Positions 1 to 8,185 are shown, numbered from the stretch's first letter. The stretch is 64,000 nt of DNA from UBA4729 sp038236865 (GCA_038236865.1 JBBRZI010000002.1:28024-92023); one strand, 5' to 3'. The notes: generated by a model from the sequence alone, not told the origin. Numbers and translations are program-made.

Positions 1-443
1 GTGATCGTTTTGCCCTAGGAATCGTGATGGCCGAGCAAAGTGCCAAGAGCATGTTGGATGTAGCCCACCTGCATGACTTACACCACGAAACTAAGCCAGT
101 TGTTTCGCTAGAGGACATCATCACGATGCGTGCGGCGCTCGGCCAGGTTGCTATTCACACAAAACACAGTGAAGCGATTGCTGACCTTGTTGTTGCTGCT
201 CGTGAAGATGGCCGGACTGACCGCGACGAAACAGTGCTCGGCGGTTTCCGCCCATTCATGCACATTTCTGACGCTGCTCGCTTTATTGCCTTGAGCGTTG
301 GCCGCCGCAATGTTGAAACAAATGACTACGCCCTGGCTGCTAGTTATGTCTTACCACACCGTATCGGGCTCACGAATGAAGCTGTCGATGATGGGGTGAC
401 TGCTCACCAGGTTGTAGCTGAACTCGTCAGTGACTTGCGCTAA
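1..443 (+). CDS. MoxR-family AAA+ ATPase, C-terminal part (5' end outside window)
   Basis: The frame is open to the left window edge and its first residues read DRFALGIVMAEQ. This matches the DRF segment of MoxR ATPases just after Walker B and sensor 1, so the gene is cut by the window and the GTG/ATG near position 24 is internal. About 147 residues remain and correspond to the helical lid domain: a GGFRPF segment like the GxSPRA loop, then helices ending VLPHRIG. MoxR proteins act as chaperone-like ATPases that help assemble or activate partner proteins, commonly von Willebrand A/DUF58 partners. The next gene, 16 nt downstream, is a DUF58 protein, the usual operon partner. The nucleotide-binding half cannot be assessed here. 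Confidence 0.8.
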   Translation, partial: DRFALGIVMAEQSAKSMLDVAHLHDLHHETKPVVSLEDIITMRAALGQVAIHTKHSEAIADLVVAAREDGRTDRDETVLGGFRPFMHISDAARFIALSVGRRNVETNDYALAASYVLPHRIGLTNEAVDDGVTAHQVVAELVSDLR

Positions 444-459
444 ATAAGAGGTATATGCG

Positions 460-1425
460 ATGTCTGCAGAAGTAGTCTCAATCCAAGCTGATCCCGTGTT
501 TGATCCGACGCGCGTCGGCGCTAGTGTCGATGTGATCCAGGGGCGATTACCGCTCCGGGCGCCGTGGCTTCGTGGAAACGTGGTTGGTGAAATGGCGTCA
601 AAACTTCGAGGTCAAGGTTATGACGTCGACGGTGTCCGCCCATATATACTTGGGGATGACCCGCGCCATATTGACCACTATGTCACGGCGCGCCAGCCCG
701 ACCAATGGCCTCAGCTGCGCGAACGCTATGCCGACATCACCCCGAACATGTATATCGTCACCGATGTGCTGCAATCGCGCTATGGGTTTAACCCCGGTTA
801 TTATTCTGAACAGAATTTGGCGCTCGCGTCGGTGATGGCCTTTATGCGAATTGCCCAGGTGGCGGACATGCCGGTTGCCATGATCGGCAGTAATGATAAG
901 GCTATCTTTGGGCAGCGAACGCCAGCCCAGGGCAAAATGAACATTTTAAAGTCTGGCAAATTCTTAGCTAATCACTTGCTTGCCCCCAATGAACATGGCC
1001 AGAGCGCGGAAGTCGCACCTGCTTTGAGCTCATTGCTGCGGTATGCAGGTAAGCGGTGCGTGGAAGATGTCGTTATTGTGGTGTCTGATTTTCGTGATAG
1101 TGCTGATCCGTCTGATCCCGACACTGGTTGGAAGCAGGCCTTTGATACATTAGCGCACCAAGGCAATAATCTGATTGCCCTTGAACTAACAAACCCTTGG
1201 GACTATGCCTTACCTAATCGGGTCGATCGGCTCGAAACAAAGAACGGTGTTAGCTGGATTGGCAGCGGCAAGTTGGGGCGGCAGCGGCGGGCTGACTATG
1301 CCGAAGCGGCCAGTTTGCAGCAGGCGAGTATCGATGCGACGCTGGCTGCAGCCGGGGCGGTTCATATCAAACTGGCGACCGATCAACCTCGGTGGATTGC
1401 CGCATTTCGTGACCAAATTAAGTAG
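460..1425 (+). CDS. DUF58 family protein (MoxR partner)
   Basis: 321 residues. The segment GYDVDGVRPYILGDDPRHID (about residues 52-71) matches the DUF58 signature, normally G-x-DF-x-x-x-R-x-Y-x-x-GD-x-x-R-x-IDW; the usual final Trp is His here. A VWA-like fold follows, with MYIVTDVLQS near 98 and VVIVVSDFRDS near 207 as candidate MIDAS strands. No transmembrane segment or signal peptide is visible, so it is probably cytosolic. It lies 16 nt after the MoxR gene with AAGAGG upstream of the ATG, so the two are likely co-transcribed. In other bacteria MoxR-DUF58 pairs are linked to envelope or complex assembly; the substrate here is unknown. Confidence 0.8.
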   Translation: MSAEVVSIQADPVFDPTRVGASVDVIQGRLPLRAPWLRGNVVGEMASKLRGQGYDVDGVRPYILGDDPRHIDHYVTARQPDQWPQLRERYADITPNMYIVTDVLQSRYGFNPGYYSEQNLALASVMAFMRIAQVADMPVAMIGSNDKAIFGQRTPAQGKMNILKSGKFLANHLLAPNEHGQSAEVAPALSSLLRYAGKRCVEDVVIVVSDFRDSADPSDPDTGWKQAFDTLAHQGNNLIALELTNPWDYALPNRVDRLETKNGVSWIGSGKLGRQRRADYAEAASLQQASIDATLAAAGAVHIKLATDQPRWIAAFRDQIK

Positions 1426-1449
1426 ATAACCATAAGAATTACAAACACT

Positions 1450-1470
1450 TAATTGTAATGTTTACAATTA
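1450..1470. promoter_or_regulatory. Perfect 9-bp inverted repeat, probable operator
   Basis: TAATTGTAA, a 3-nt spacer TGT, then TTACAATTA form a perfect palindrome 13 nt upstream of a TTGACA box. Size and symmetry suit a dimeric repressor or activator site. No regulator gene is adjacent in the window. Confidence 0.5.
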
Positions 1471-1483
1471 TAGTACAAAGTAG

Positions 1484-1510
1484 TTGACATTTGAACATTT
1501 TTATTATAAA
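1484..1510 (+). promoter_or_regulatory. Promoter for the lipoprotein/surface-protein operon
   Basis: TTGACA at 1484-1489 and TATAAA at 1505-1510 with a 15-nt spacer, slightly short of the optimum. A strong GGGGAGGAAAA ribosome binding site precedes ATG 1562. Confidence 0.55.
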
Positions 1511-1561
1511 CTTGCACCATAACCACAAATGTGGCGAGATAATCATTCCGGGGAGGAAAAT

Positions 1562-2824
1562 ATGAGCGAAGCTTTAACTGTTCCGTACGTTGGTTTTAAC
1601 GAGGCCTATGCAACTACTAGTGCTGATTTACTAGCTACTAACCTACGCCGTGTTGTTGCTGCCGGCACCGGGCTGCTAATGCTTGCAGGCTGTAGTGGTG
1701 GTGCAGAAACTACGCCAACCGCAAGCACAACTGCTTCCTCCGAAGTGGTAGCTGCCGGCCTCGCCTGTGGCGACACTATCGACACCAGCGCAAATGCCGC
1801 TAATAAGAACTACGCCAATCCTGAAGCGATCTTTCCGGCTTTATCTAAGACTGCTGACAAGAACGGCCACGACACGCTGCTCCCAGTGCCCGACGCCGCT
1901 AAAAAGGTAAAAGACCAAATAACGCATGACGTTCGTGTTTTGGGTGTCTTCTCGGCTTACTTCCTCGAAACCCGCAACACCCAGCAACTGCCCAGCACTG
2001 CTTCGCTTGGCCGCGCTAAAGAACTCATCAGCACCTACAGTACTAACGAATCAGCTGCCTCGCGCGCTCTTACCGAAGCCTGTAACAGCCTCGCCTTCTT
2101 GAAAGAAGAGCCTAACTTTGCCGTTACTCGCGGTCAAGCCATGGCGGTCGAGTTTGTCCGGGATGCTAAGGGGACCGTTACCGGCGTCAAAACCGAAACA
2201 ATCAACGCGACTGAAAACTTAAGTGGCTATACCCTTGATTACAACCACGATAACGCAAAGTTAACCAGTGTTGAACGGGCTGTCTACGATAAGCTAGCCA
2301 AACTGATCCTCATTACTAAGGATGGCAAGATCGTCGTCAACATGACGTTTGGCCCGAGCTCATTTGAAGTTACTGATAACGCACCACAAACTCCAGTTAG
2401 TTTGAAGACGACCGGTACCAAAACGGTAACCGTTAAGCCATTCAACAAGCCTGGCCAAGTTCCCGCTGGTACGAAGCAATCAACCGGCGCCGGCGGCGGC
2501 GTATTAGTCGGCAAGCAAGGTTGCGGCACCGGCAGCGCCACTTGTGGCGGCGGCTCCGGCACCGCTACCGGCAATCAAGGCCCAACCGGTCCTGGCACCG
2601 GCGGCGGTGGTGGCGCTCCAGCTCCAGCACCCGCACCCGCTCCAGAACAACCTGCACCCGCTCCTGCACCCGCTCCAGCACCCGCTCCATCTCCTACGCC
2701 CACCCCAGAACAACCAACCCCCACTCCCACCCCCACTCCCACCCCAACTCCAACCCCCACTCCAACCCCGACCCCCAAAGGCACGGTTCCACCCTGCGTT
2801 CCAAGTGAATTTACACCTTGTTAA
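1562..2824 (+). CDS. Proline-rich putative lipoprotein, exported
   Basis: 420 residues from ATG 1562, chosen because GGGGAGGAAAA lies directly upstream; an upstream in-frame start would lack it. A hydrophobic stretch ending LMLAGCSGG (about 37-45) looks like a lipobox, giving a lipid-anchored Cys, although the n-region before it is unusually long (about 30 residues) and not very basic. The middle (about 60-300) has no family I recognise. After about residue 300 it becomes Gly-rich, then a long PAPAPAP and PTPTPTP stretch typical of wall-spanning stalks, ending in a short tail with two Cys (PPCVPSEFTPC). It lies 26 nt before an LPNTG protein and probably shares its transcript. Its role is unknown; envelope location is inferred. 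Confidence 0.7.
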   Translation: MSEALTVPYVGFNEAYATTSADLLATNLRRVVAAGTGLLMLAGCSGGAETTPTASTTASSEVVAAGLACGDTIDTSANAANKNYANPEAIFPALSKTADKNGHDTLLPVPDAAKKVKDQITHDVRVLGVFSAYFLETRNTQQLPSTASLGRAKELISTYSTNESAASRALTEACNSLAFLKEEPNFAVTRGQAMAVEFVRDAKGTVTGVKTETINATENLSGYTLDYNHDNAKLTSVERAVYDKLAKLILITKDGKIVVNMTFGPSSFEVTDNAPQTPVSLKTTGTKTVTVKPFNKPGQVPAGTKQSTGAGGGVLVGKQGCGTGSATCGGGSGTATGNQGPTGPGTGGGGGAPAPAPAPAPEQPAPAPAPAPAPAPSPTPTPEQPTPTPTPTPTPTPTPTPTPTPKGTVPPCVPSEFTPC

Positions 2825-2850
2825 CAAATTTAGTAACGAAAAGGAATATT

Positions 2851-4005
2851 ATGATGAATAAACTCAATATCTTCAAGAAAGCAACGCTTGCCGTAAGTGG
2901 CTTGCTGACCGCTTTCGTCTTAACGGCCGGTGTCGCCGGGGCCATCCCATACGATGGTGCCCAGACAGCCGCTTCACCAGTCCCAGCCTTTAACGTCTTT
3001 ACCGGCGTGCCGGCACCCTGGGGCAATGAAAGCGATTTCCTGCGAGCCCGCGTACCAGTTGGCACCAACGATACTACAACGCAATACGCTGATCCATTGA
3101 GCACCACATGTGTCGATGGCTCAAAAATACAAATGCGTGTCTACGTACACAATGGTGCTAGCGCTACCGCTAACAACAATGGCAGCGGCCCTAGCGTTGC
3201 CCACGGTACGAAAGTGAAGGTTACTATTCCTGGTGACGAAGCCACTACCTTTAACCCCGCCGCCAGCATCAGTGCTACTAATGCAGCAACCGTAAACGAC
3301 GGTGTCGCCATCGACTGCAATGGTCACAAAGTTAAATTGCACTATGTTGCTGGTTCTGCCAGCCAATTCAGCAACGGCTCCGGCGTCGTACCATTAAGTG
3401 ACGCCATAGTCACTACTGGCGTGCCTGTTCGCAGCCACACCGTCGATGGTGATGTCTGGGGCTGTTGGGACGAGCGTGTCTACGTTATCCTGACCGTTCA
3501 AGTCGAAGAAGTACCAACTCCTCCGGTTTCGACCCTGCAGTGCGTGATCAACGCCAACGACTTTACCTTCGATCAAAAGAGCCGCAAAGCTAACCTCAAG
3601 GTCACCGCTAAGGTTACGAATGCGACGGTGACGGGGTACTCGATTAATTGGGGCGATAACACCCCAGCTGCGACTACCCAATCAGCTAGCCACACCTACG
3701 CCCAGAGCTTTGCTGATAGTGCCGGCCAGGCAACTATCACCGCTAACTTCACGGCTAAGTTAGCCGACAATACCACTCAAACGGTATCGAGCGAAGATTG
3801 TGTTAAAACAGTTTCCTTCGCCAAGACTCCACCGGTAACTCCACCGGTAACCCCGCCAGTTACAACGGTAACTCCGCCAGTAACGCCTCCCACAGTGTTG
3901 CCAAACACTGGGGCCGGTAGCATCATGGGGCTGTTCGCCGCTACCAGTGCCGTCGGCGCCGTTGCCTACCGCTGGTTCCTCGGCCGCCGTTTGGGCAGCA
4001 ACTAA
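2851..4005 (+). CDS. LPNTG-anchored surface protein with PKD-like domain
   Basis: 384 residues. AAGGAA lies 4-7 nt upstream of ATG 2851/2854. The signal peptide is basic MNKLNIFKK followed by a hydrophobic core and an AGA cleavage region near 30. A Cys-containing domain follows; around residues 225-320 is a PKD-like beta-sandwich (INWGDNTP, then HTY). A PPVTPPVTP linker leads to the sorting signal LPNTGAGS, a hydrophobic segment and the basic tail LGRRLGSN. A sortase would cleave between Thr and Gly and attach the protein to the wall. The last 32 residues are nearly identical to those of the next gene although the rest is not. Ligand unknown. Confidence 0.82.
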   Translation: MMNKLNIFKKATLAVSGLLTAFVLTAGVAGAIPYDGAQTAASPVPAFNVFTGVPAPWGNESDFLRARVPVGTNDTTTQYADPLSTTCVDGSKIQMRVYVHNGASATANNNGSGPSVAHGTKVKVTIPGDEATTFNPAASISATNAATVNDGVAIDCNGHKVKLHYVAGSASQFSNGSGVVPLSDAIVTTGVPVRSHTVDGDVWGCWDERVYVILTVQVEEVPTPPVSTLQCVINANDFTFDQKSRKANLKVTAKVTNATVTGYSINWGDNTPAATTQSASHTYAQSFADSAGQATITANFTAKLADNTTQTVSSEDCVKTVSFAKTPPVTPPVTPPVTTVTPPVTPPTVLPNTGAGSIMGLFAATSAVGAVAYRWFLGRRLGSN

Positions 4006-4038
4006 ACAGCCTTCCGCTCTTCAGCTTTGCTGTCACCG

Positions 4039-4069
4039 AATACCCCCTCATCACGAGGGGGTATTTTTT
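4039..4069 (+). terminator. Rho-independent terminator
   Basis: An 11-bp stem AATACCCCCTC/GAGGGGGTATT with a short loop, continuing directly into a T run, 34 nt after the stop of the LPNTG gene. Confidence 0.9.
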
Positions 4070-4093
4070 GATTACTGCACAAGCAAAAGCATA

Positions 4094-4122
4094 TTGACAT
4101 TAAGAAAAGATTATGCTATTAT
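4094..4122 (+). promoter_or_regulatory. Sigma-70-type promoter with long leader
   Basis: TTGACA (4094-4099), a 17-nt spacer and TATTAT (4117-4122), near consensus. The predicted start at about 4129 leaves a leader of about 154 nt before ATG 4283. Two short overlapping reading frames lie in it (22 codons from 4148; 20 codons from 4206, ending at 4268). They could be leader peptides, but nothing proves translation. Confidence 0.8.
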
Positions 4123-4282
4123 TAAGGTAACATTTGCACAGGGTGCGATGGGAGCTTACAAGAGGGAATTTCGCTTGACGAGATCGTGGTTTTTATGGAA
4201 TCATCATGGTATCTAAAAGCAAAAATTCTGATGGGCCAAAAGTAAGTAACTTTAACTTAATTTCATGAGAGGCCACTTTGCT

Positions 4283-5728
4283 ATGAAACTTTTCACAACT
4301 GTAAAACAGATCGCCCGAAACGCCGCACTAGCTGCAGCCGTTTTGGCAACAGCACTAATCGGTGGCAACGCACTGACGCCAGCCGTGGCGCACGCCGCAA
4401 ATCTATCATTTAACACGGTTACGGATTGTGATGCCAACGCAGTTATTCGCTGTGGCACCGTTACGACAGCACAGCTGATCAGCCGCTACAACAATGGCGA
4501 TGGCACCAACAGCGCTACCAGCATCCATAATATCTTTAGTTATTTTGGCATTAGCAGCAGCTCGATCCAGAGCATCGGCTCTACAGCCGTCGCTGGGCAC
4601 GTGACGAAGAGTGGTGCGGTCTATGTCGACGGCACGACCGCCGCAGTCGCTACCAATGCTGTTACCGCTGGCCGCCAGAACATAGCCGGCTCTACAGCCG
4701 TTACGTTTAACGGCACAACCTTTTATAAGCGAACGCCGAGCGTATCCTTCCAGAGCAATTCCTTGTCTGCCTTTGTCGTTATGAAGAATGGCGTCTTCCA
4801 ATACGCCATCTTGGCTGCCTGTGGCAACCCAGTCATGGCGACGCCCACCCCCCCGCCAACCCCTAAAGTCCCCAACTACACCCTCAACAAACTTGTTGCT
4901 GAAAAGGGAAGCACTGCTTTCACTAAAGACATCGATGTCACCGCCGGCACCCACGTTGTGTACCGCGTGACGGTTGCCAGCACTGGCGCCGCCCCCGTCC
5001 TGAACTTAGTTGTGAGCGACAAATTGCCAGCCCACGTCACCTACGTCCCCGGCACCCTTACCCGTGACGGTACGGCCGTCGCCGGTACTGCCTTCTTTAG
5101 TAACGGTGTGACCGTTAGCTCACTTGCCAATGGCGCAACCACCGTCTTCCAGTTCGAAGCCATTGTTGGCGCCGATAACAGCACCGCTACTTGTACGCCT
5201 GCCACTCTGACCAACGTCAGCAACACCACGGCTACTAGCTTGCCGCCCAAGAACTCAAGTGCAAACGTCAACGAGAAGTGTGTCACAACTCCTGTTTGTA
5301 CGAACCTGGACATTACTCAGGCTGACCGCCAAGTGACCATTAGCAAATTTGAATTCCAAGCTAATGGTGCCACATTCGTCAACGCCATCGTAAACTGGGG
5401 CGACACCACTTCGACCAGTGCACTAACCAATAGTACTAAGGTGATTGGCCAACAGCACAGCTTTGCCGCTGGCCAAGTATCGCCAACCATCAGTGTTGCC
5501 ATCACCTTCACTCAAAACGGCAAAACAATAGTTGCCACTGGCGTAAACTGCCAGAAGCCGGTTTCGTTCACGACTCCGGTTACTCCTGAAACGCCCGTCA
5601 CCCCCGTTGCAGCTGTACTGCCAAACACCGGTGCCGGTAGCGTCATGGGCTTGTTCGCCGCTACCAGTGCCGTCGGCGCCGTCGCCTATCGCTGGTTCCT
5701 CGGCCGCCGCCTGAGTAGCGAAGGCTAA
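4283..5728 (+). CDS. LPNTG-anchored surface protein with DUF11-like repeat and PKD-like domain
   Basis: 481 residues from ATG 4283; GAGAGG at 4267-4272 supports this start over ATG 4265. Signal peptide: MKLFTTVKQIARN, hydrophobic core, cleavage near AHA-AN at about 35-40. A globular region follows, then a PTPPPTP linker at about 192. Next is a DUF11/conserved-repeat-like domain (about 200-300; TAGTHVVYRVTVASTG and SDKLPAHVTYVPGT). After it comes a PKD-like domain (about 345-420; VNWGDTTSTS). A short linker precedes the sorting signal LPNTGAGS, TM segment and LGRRLSSEG tail. It is a multi-domain stalk protein, wall-anchored by sortase. It has its own promoter and terminator. Confidence 0.82.
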   Translation: MKLFTTVKQIARNAALAAAVLATALIGGNALTPAVAHAANLSFNTVTDCDANAVIRCGTVTTAQLISRYNNGDGTNSATSIHNIFSYFGISSSSIQSIGSTAVAGHVTKSGAVYVDGTTAAVATNAVTAGRQNIAGSTAVTFNGTTFYKRTPSVSFQSNSLSAFVVMKNGVFQYAILAACGNPVMATPTPPPTPKVPNYTLNKLVAEKGSTAFTKDIDVTAGTHVVYRVTVASTGAAPVLNLVVSDKLPAHVTYVPGTLTRDGTAVAGTAFFSNGVTVSSLANGATTVFQFEAIVGADNSTATCTPATLTNVSNTTATSLPPKNSSANVNEKCVTTPVCTNLDITQADRQVTISKFEFQANGATFVNAIVNWGDTTSTSALTNSTKVIGQQHSFAAGQVSPTISVAITFTQNGKTIVATGVNCQKPVSFTTPVTPETPVTPVAAVLPNTGAGSVMGLFAATSAVGAVAYRWFLGRRLSSEG

Positions 5729-6052
5729 GTTAAACAGCTAAGGCTGTGGATAAGCACTAGCACTAACACATATTCTGTGATAGTCTGCAAATAGTTTGAG
5801 AGCAAAGACTGACCGCTTCTTAAGACAAATCTCTAAGATCCCCCGGGGCTTCGCGCAACGGGGGATTTTAATTCTCTCTCTGTTATGGTACAATTTTTTG
5901 AGCCTTCCGTACTCGAAATAGTGCAGCATTTTGTAAACAGGTAAGTGCAAAATGTGAATTGAAGCAGACATCCGCCCCATACCTTACGGTATGGACCCAC
6001 TCGTTCGGAACTAACTAATATGTAAACACATTAGCTTAGTCACCTCGCTCGT
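5729..6052. other. Intergenic stretch: terminator, hairpin, no convincing gene
   Basis: After the terminator at 5838-5869 there is a perfect 7-bp hairpin (CCATACC, loop TTAC, GGTATGG) at 5977-5994, upstream of the tRNA. An antisense open frame across 5738-5980 runs through the terminator and was not accepted as a gene. I see no clear promoter for the tRNA. Confidence 0.5.
5838..5869 (+). terminator. Rho-independent terminator
   Basis: ATCCCCC/GGGGGAT stem with a GC-rich loop, followed by TTTAATT, about 110 nt after the second LPNTG gene. Confidence 0.75.
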
Positions 6053-6127
6053 GGCCCCATCGTCTATCGGTTAGGACATCAGGTTTTCATCCTGGTAAGA
6101 GGAGTTCGACTCTCCTTGGGGTCACCA
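6053..6127 (+). tRNA. tRNA-Glu (anticodon TTC)
   Basis: 75 nt including an encoded CCA. The acceptor stem GGCCCCA/TGGGGTC pairs with one G-T. The anticodon stem TCAGG/CCTGG encloses loop TTTTCAT with anticodon TTC at 6086-6088. The T arm GAGGAGTTCGACTCTCC is canonical. It reads GAA/GAG codons; a Glu tRNA is also the substrate class modified by MnmA, encoded later in the window. Confidence 0.95.
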
Positions 6128-6227
6128 TAAGAAAGCCACAGATCGCAACTTGTGCCTGAATATCTTCACTGATGCTCGGGCACTTTTTCTTATCTATCAA
6201 TAAGTTAGGTTTTGTTATACTTCTCAG

Positions 6228-6827
6228 ATGAATACTTTCTATATCGCTCGACACAGTGAGACCGAAAACAATAGAGCTAAGCGTCTTTCTGGTTGGATAG
6301 ATACTCCACTGACGGACACGGGGCTGGAGCCAACTGAAAACGTAATCGCCAAAGTAGCTAGTCTCCACATTGATGAGATGTATTCCAGCGACGTCGGGCG
6401 GGCTTTCATTACTGCCTATATTATTGCTCGTGGACTAAACTTTACGAAAGAAATACAAAGACTTTCGGGACTACGGGAAGTTAATTACGGCGATGCTGCC
6501 AATATGTACAGCGTCGAAGCTTACGAACTGTATCCGCAACTGGACAGGGATACGCACTTTACTCCACCAAACGGTGAGTCACTTGACCATATGCAACAGC
6601 GAGTGTTTGAAACGATTGGCCGGCTTGACGGCAGTCATTCAGAAGCCAACATACTCCTTGTTTGTCATTCTGGTGTGATGGCGGCTCTGAAGGCGAGCCA
6701 TGTAGGCCAAGACTTTGGCGAACACAACATAAGCGAAGCGTATCCGCACGAATTCGTTGGAAAGTTTACGTTTGAAAACGGTGCCGTTACGTCATTTGAG
6801 GAATTTGCAGGCTCTGAGTCCTCGTAA
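6228..6827 (+). CDS. Histidine phosphatase (phosphoglycerate mutase-like) family protein
   Basis: 199 residues. The N-terminal IARHSETENN is the RHG-type motif (RHSET instead of RHGET) carrying the phospho-accepting His. Also present are a conserved Arg after SGWIDTPLTDTG, GESLDHMQQRV in the middle and LLVCHSGVMAAL with the second active His. The family includes cofactor-dependent phosphoglycerate mutases and many small-molecule phosphatases (for example alpha-ribazole phosphatase-like), so the substrate is unsettled. TATACT at 6216-6221 ends 6 nt before ATG and there is no Shine-Dalgarno, so the mRNA is probably leaderless. It is a single gene downstream of tRNA-Glu. Confidence 0.85.
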   Translation: MNTFYIARHSETENNRAKRLSGWIDTPLTDTGLEPTENVIAKVASLHIDEMYSSDVGRAFITAYIIARGLNFTKEIQRLSGLREVNYGDAANMYSVEAYELYPQLDRDTHFTPPNGESLDHMQQRVFETIGRLDGSHSEANILLVCHSGVMAALKASHVGQDFGEHNISEAYPHEFVGKFTFENGAVTSFEEFAGSESS

Positions 6828-6902
6828 AATATGGGCAATCGGCTCAGCTGACCGCAGAAGCGCACTAGAGTATACTGATACATACGTAACAGGAGAATAG
6901 AT

Positions 6903-7133
6903 ATGTACGATTATCCGATGATGAATGGCTACAATAATGGTTGGGGCGTTTTTATGATGTTGTTTTGGGGGATTATTTTAATAGGTATTGTTGTAGTGGT
7001 ATTACGATTACAGAAAAATCATGAAGTTGGCACGAGTCAAAAGACCAATCCACTAGATATTGCCAAAGAACGGTACGCTAAAGGTGAAATCAAAAAAGAT
7101 GAGTTTGAGCAACTCAAAAAAGATCTCAACTAA
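6903..7133 (+). CDS. Small membrane protein with SHOCT domain
   Basis: 76 residues. One hydrophobic segment (about 13-39, GVFMMLFWGIILIGIVVVVL) follows a short Tyr/Asn-rich N-terminus. The C-terminal 28 residues (NPLDIAKERYAKGEIKKDEFEQLKKDL) are a clear SHOCT motif, a short helical hairpin often found at the ends of membrane or oligomerising proteins. TATACT at 6871-6876 and AGGAG at 6891-6895 give a normal promoter and ribosome binding site. The function of such two-part proteins is not established. Confidence 0.85.
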   Translation: MYDYPMMNGYNNGWGVFMMLFWGIILIGIVVVVLRLQKNHEVGTSQKTNPLDIAKERYAKGEIKKDEFEQLKKDLN

Positions 7134-7287
7134 AGATGGACTTAAGCCGCCTGAAAGGGTGAGCTTTTTACTTGGTAAACTCTCGAGAGAATTTGAACTT
7201 CGTTGAGGGGCGCCTTGGTACTTGCACCGAGCCCGTGATGCAGCCATCGGCATAATCGCCTGTCTTCGAATTCGCCCCTTATCAACA

Positions 7288-7316
7288 TTGACACTACTTG
7301 TAAAAGGTAGTACAGT
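7288..7316 (+). promoter_or_regulatory. Sigma-70-type promoter abutting a start codon
   Basis: TTGACA (7288-7293), exactly 17 nt, then TACAGT (7311-7316). Transcription would begin near 7323, the A of an ATG, so the transcript should be leaderless. Confidence 0.75.
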
Positions 7317-7322
7317 ATGGTA

Positions 7323-7778
7323 ATGGAACGTGAACAGCAAGATCTGGCCGAGACAGACATCACCAACCGCCGCGCGCAAGTGGCACTTGGTCTCATGCGC
7401 AATAAATGGACGCTCTGTTTACGCGAGCTGGGCTTTATGAGCCCCGATGATCCGACTGCTCCCTCGAGCGTCGAATTGATCACTCCAGGTGGCATTACAC
7501 TTACGCTCAATCGGCCGGTACATAGTCCATTCCATAGTGACGCTGCGCATAGAAGTGACCTCGAAGATATAAATGCAGTGCTCGTGTCGTACGTAGCCGG
7601 CGACACGGCCTACGCTTTGCGTGTCAGCAATAATATTGAGCCGTATGTTGTTGCCTCAGAAGCTGAACACTTTGTACTGCCAACCGTATCAGCTTCCGAA
7701 CTCGTCCAAGCCGTCATGGAAGGTGAATTGATCACCCAATCGGTCCAGGAACCTATGGCTGAGCCCCGCCGGGCCTAA
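7323..7778 (+). CDS. Conserved-looking protein of unknown function
   Basis: 151 residues from ATG 7323 (an ATG two codons upstream overlaps the region between the -10 box and the predicted start site). I recognise no family. It is soluble, acidic and has no signal or TM segment. A predicted alpha-beta region (SVELITPGGITLTLNRP and AYALRVSNNIEPYVVAS) suggests a small globular domain. The promoter directly upstream is excellent and implies a real, separately expressed gene. Coding bias matches neighbours. Confidence 0.6.
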   Translation: MEREQQDLAETDITNRRAQVALGLMRNKWTLCLRELGFMSPDDPTAPSSVELITPGGITLTLNRPVHSPFHSDAAHRSDLEDINAVLVSYVAGDTAYALRVSNNIEPYVVASEAEHFVLPTVSASELVQAVMEGELITQSVQEPMAEPRRA

Positions 7779-7908
7779 GGCCACTCGTCGACAGATCAGC
7801 TCCGCATATTTTGGCGATAGTATTGTACAGCAAAGGCCCCGATAGTGACAGTTCTACTCGCTAAAATAGGCCAAAAAGCGTATACTAATAGGGAAGAGGA
7901 GACGCATC

Positions 7909-7965
7909 ATGGCTAAAGATAAAGGGAAAAAAGAAGTCAAAAAACCTAAACAAATTAAGGTCTAA
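7909..7965 (+). CDS. 18-residue lysine-rich micropeptide (putative)
   Basis: ATG 7909 opens an 18-codon frame starting MAKDKGKKEVKKPK; 9 of 18 residues are Lys. It has a strong ribosome binding site (GGAAGAGGAGA at 7891-7901) and a TATACT box at 7881-7886. It ends 7 nt before the next ATG and may be translationally coupled to it. It could be a tiny nucleic-acid-binding peptide or just the leader of the next gene. The evidence is the expression signals, not homology. Confidence 0.5.
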   Translation: MAKDKGKKEVKKPKQIKV

Positions 7966-7972
7966 GTTTGAC

Positions 7973-8185
7973 ATGGACGAAACTCAGTTAACCGAAACCC
8001 TGCAGGCAATGCAGGACGATCCAAGCTTTATTACGCAAACCGGTTATCGGGCCAATGTGGCGCTATGGCCGGAAAACACAATCACGTTTATTGATACGCA
8101 CTTGGCTTATCTTCGGGCCCACCCGAAGGTCGACAGCTACACGTATATTTCAAACTTGAAGCTTCGCTTACGCAAACGTGGCTAA
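7973..8185 (+). CDS. Small protein of unknown function
   Basis: 70 residues, starting MDETQLTETLQAMQDDP and ending in a basic tail (LKLRLRKRG). No family recognised. The composition suggests a small helical, cytosolic protein. It lies 7 nt after the Lys-rich micropeptide, probably in one transcript with it, and 64 nt before pyruvate kinase. It has no ribosome binding site of its own, consistent with coupling to the micropeptide. Confidence 0.5.
   Translation: MDETQLTETLQAMQDDPSFITQTGYRANVALWPENTITFIDTHLAYLRAHPKVDSYTYISNLKLRLRKRG

Noticed and set aside
2504..2827. Several long open frames on both strands across the Pro-rich repeat
   Set aside because: They are products of the repetitive CCNACN/CCNGCN codons of the real gene; encoded proteins are VGVGVG- or HPHSHP-type low complexity without start signals.
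5738..5980. 80-codon antisense frame downstream of the second LPNTG gene
   Set aside because: It runs through a clear terminator, has no ribosome binding site and no recognisable protein.
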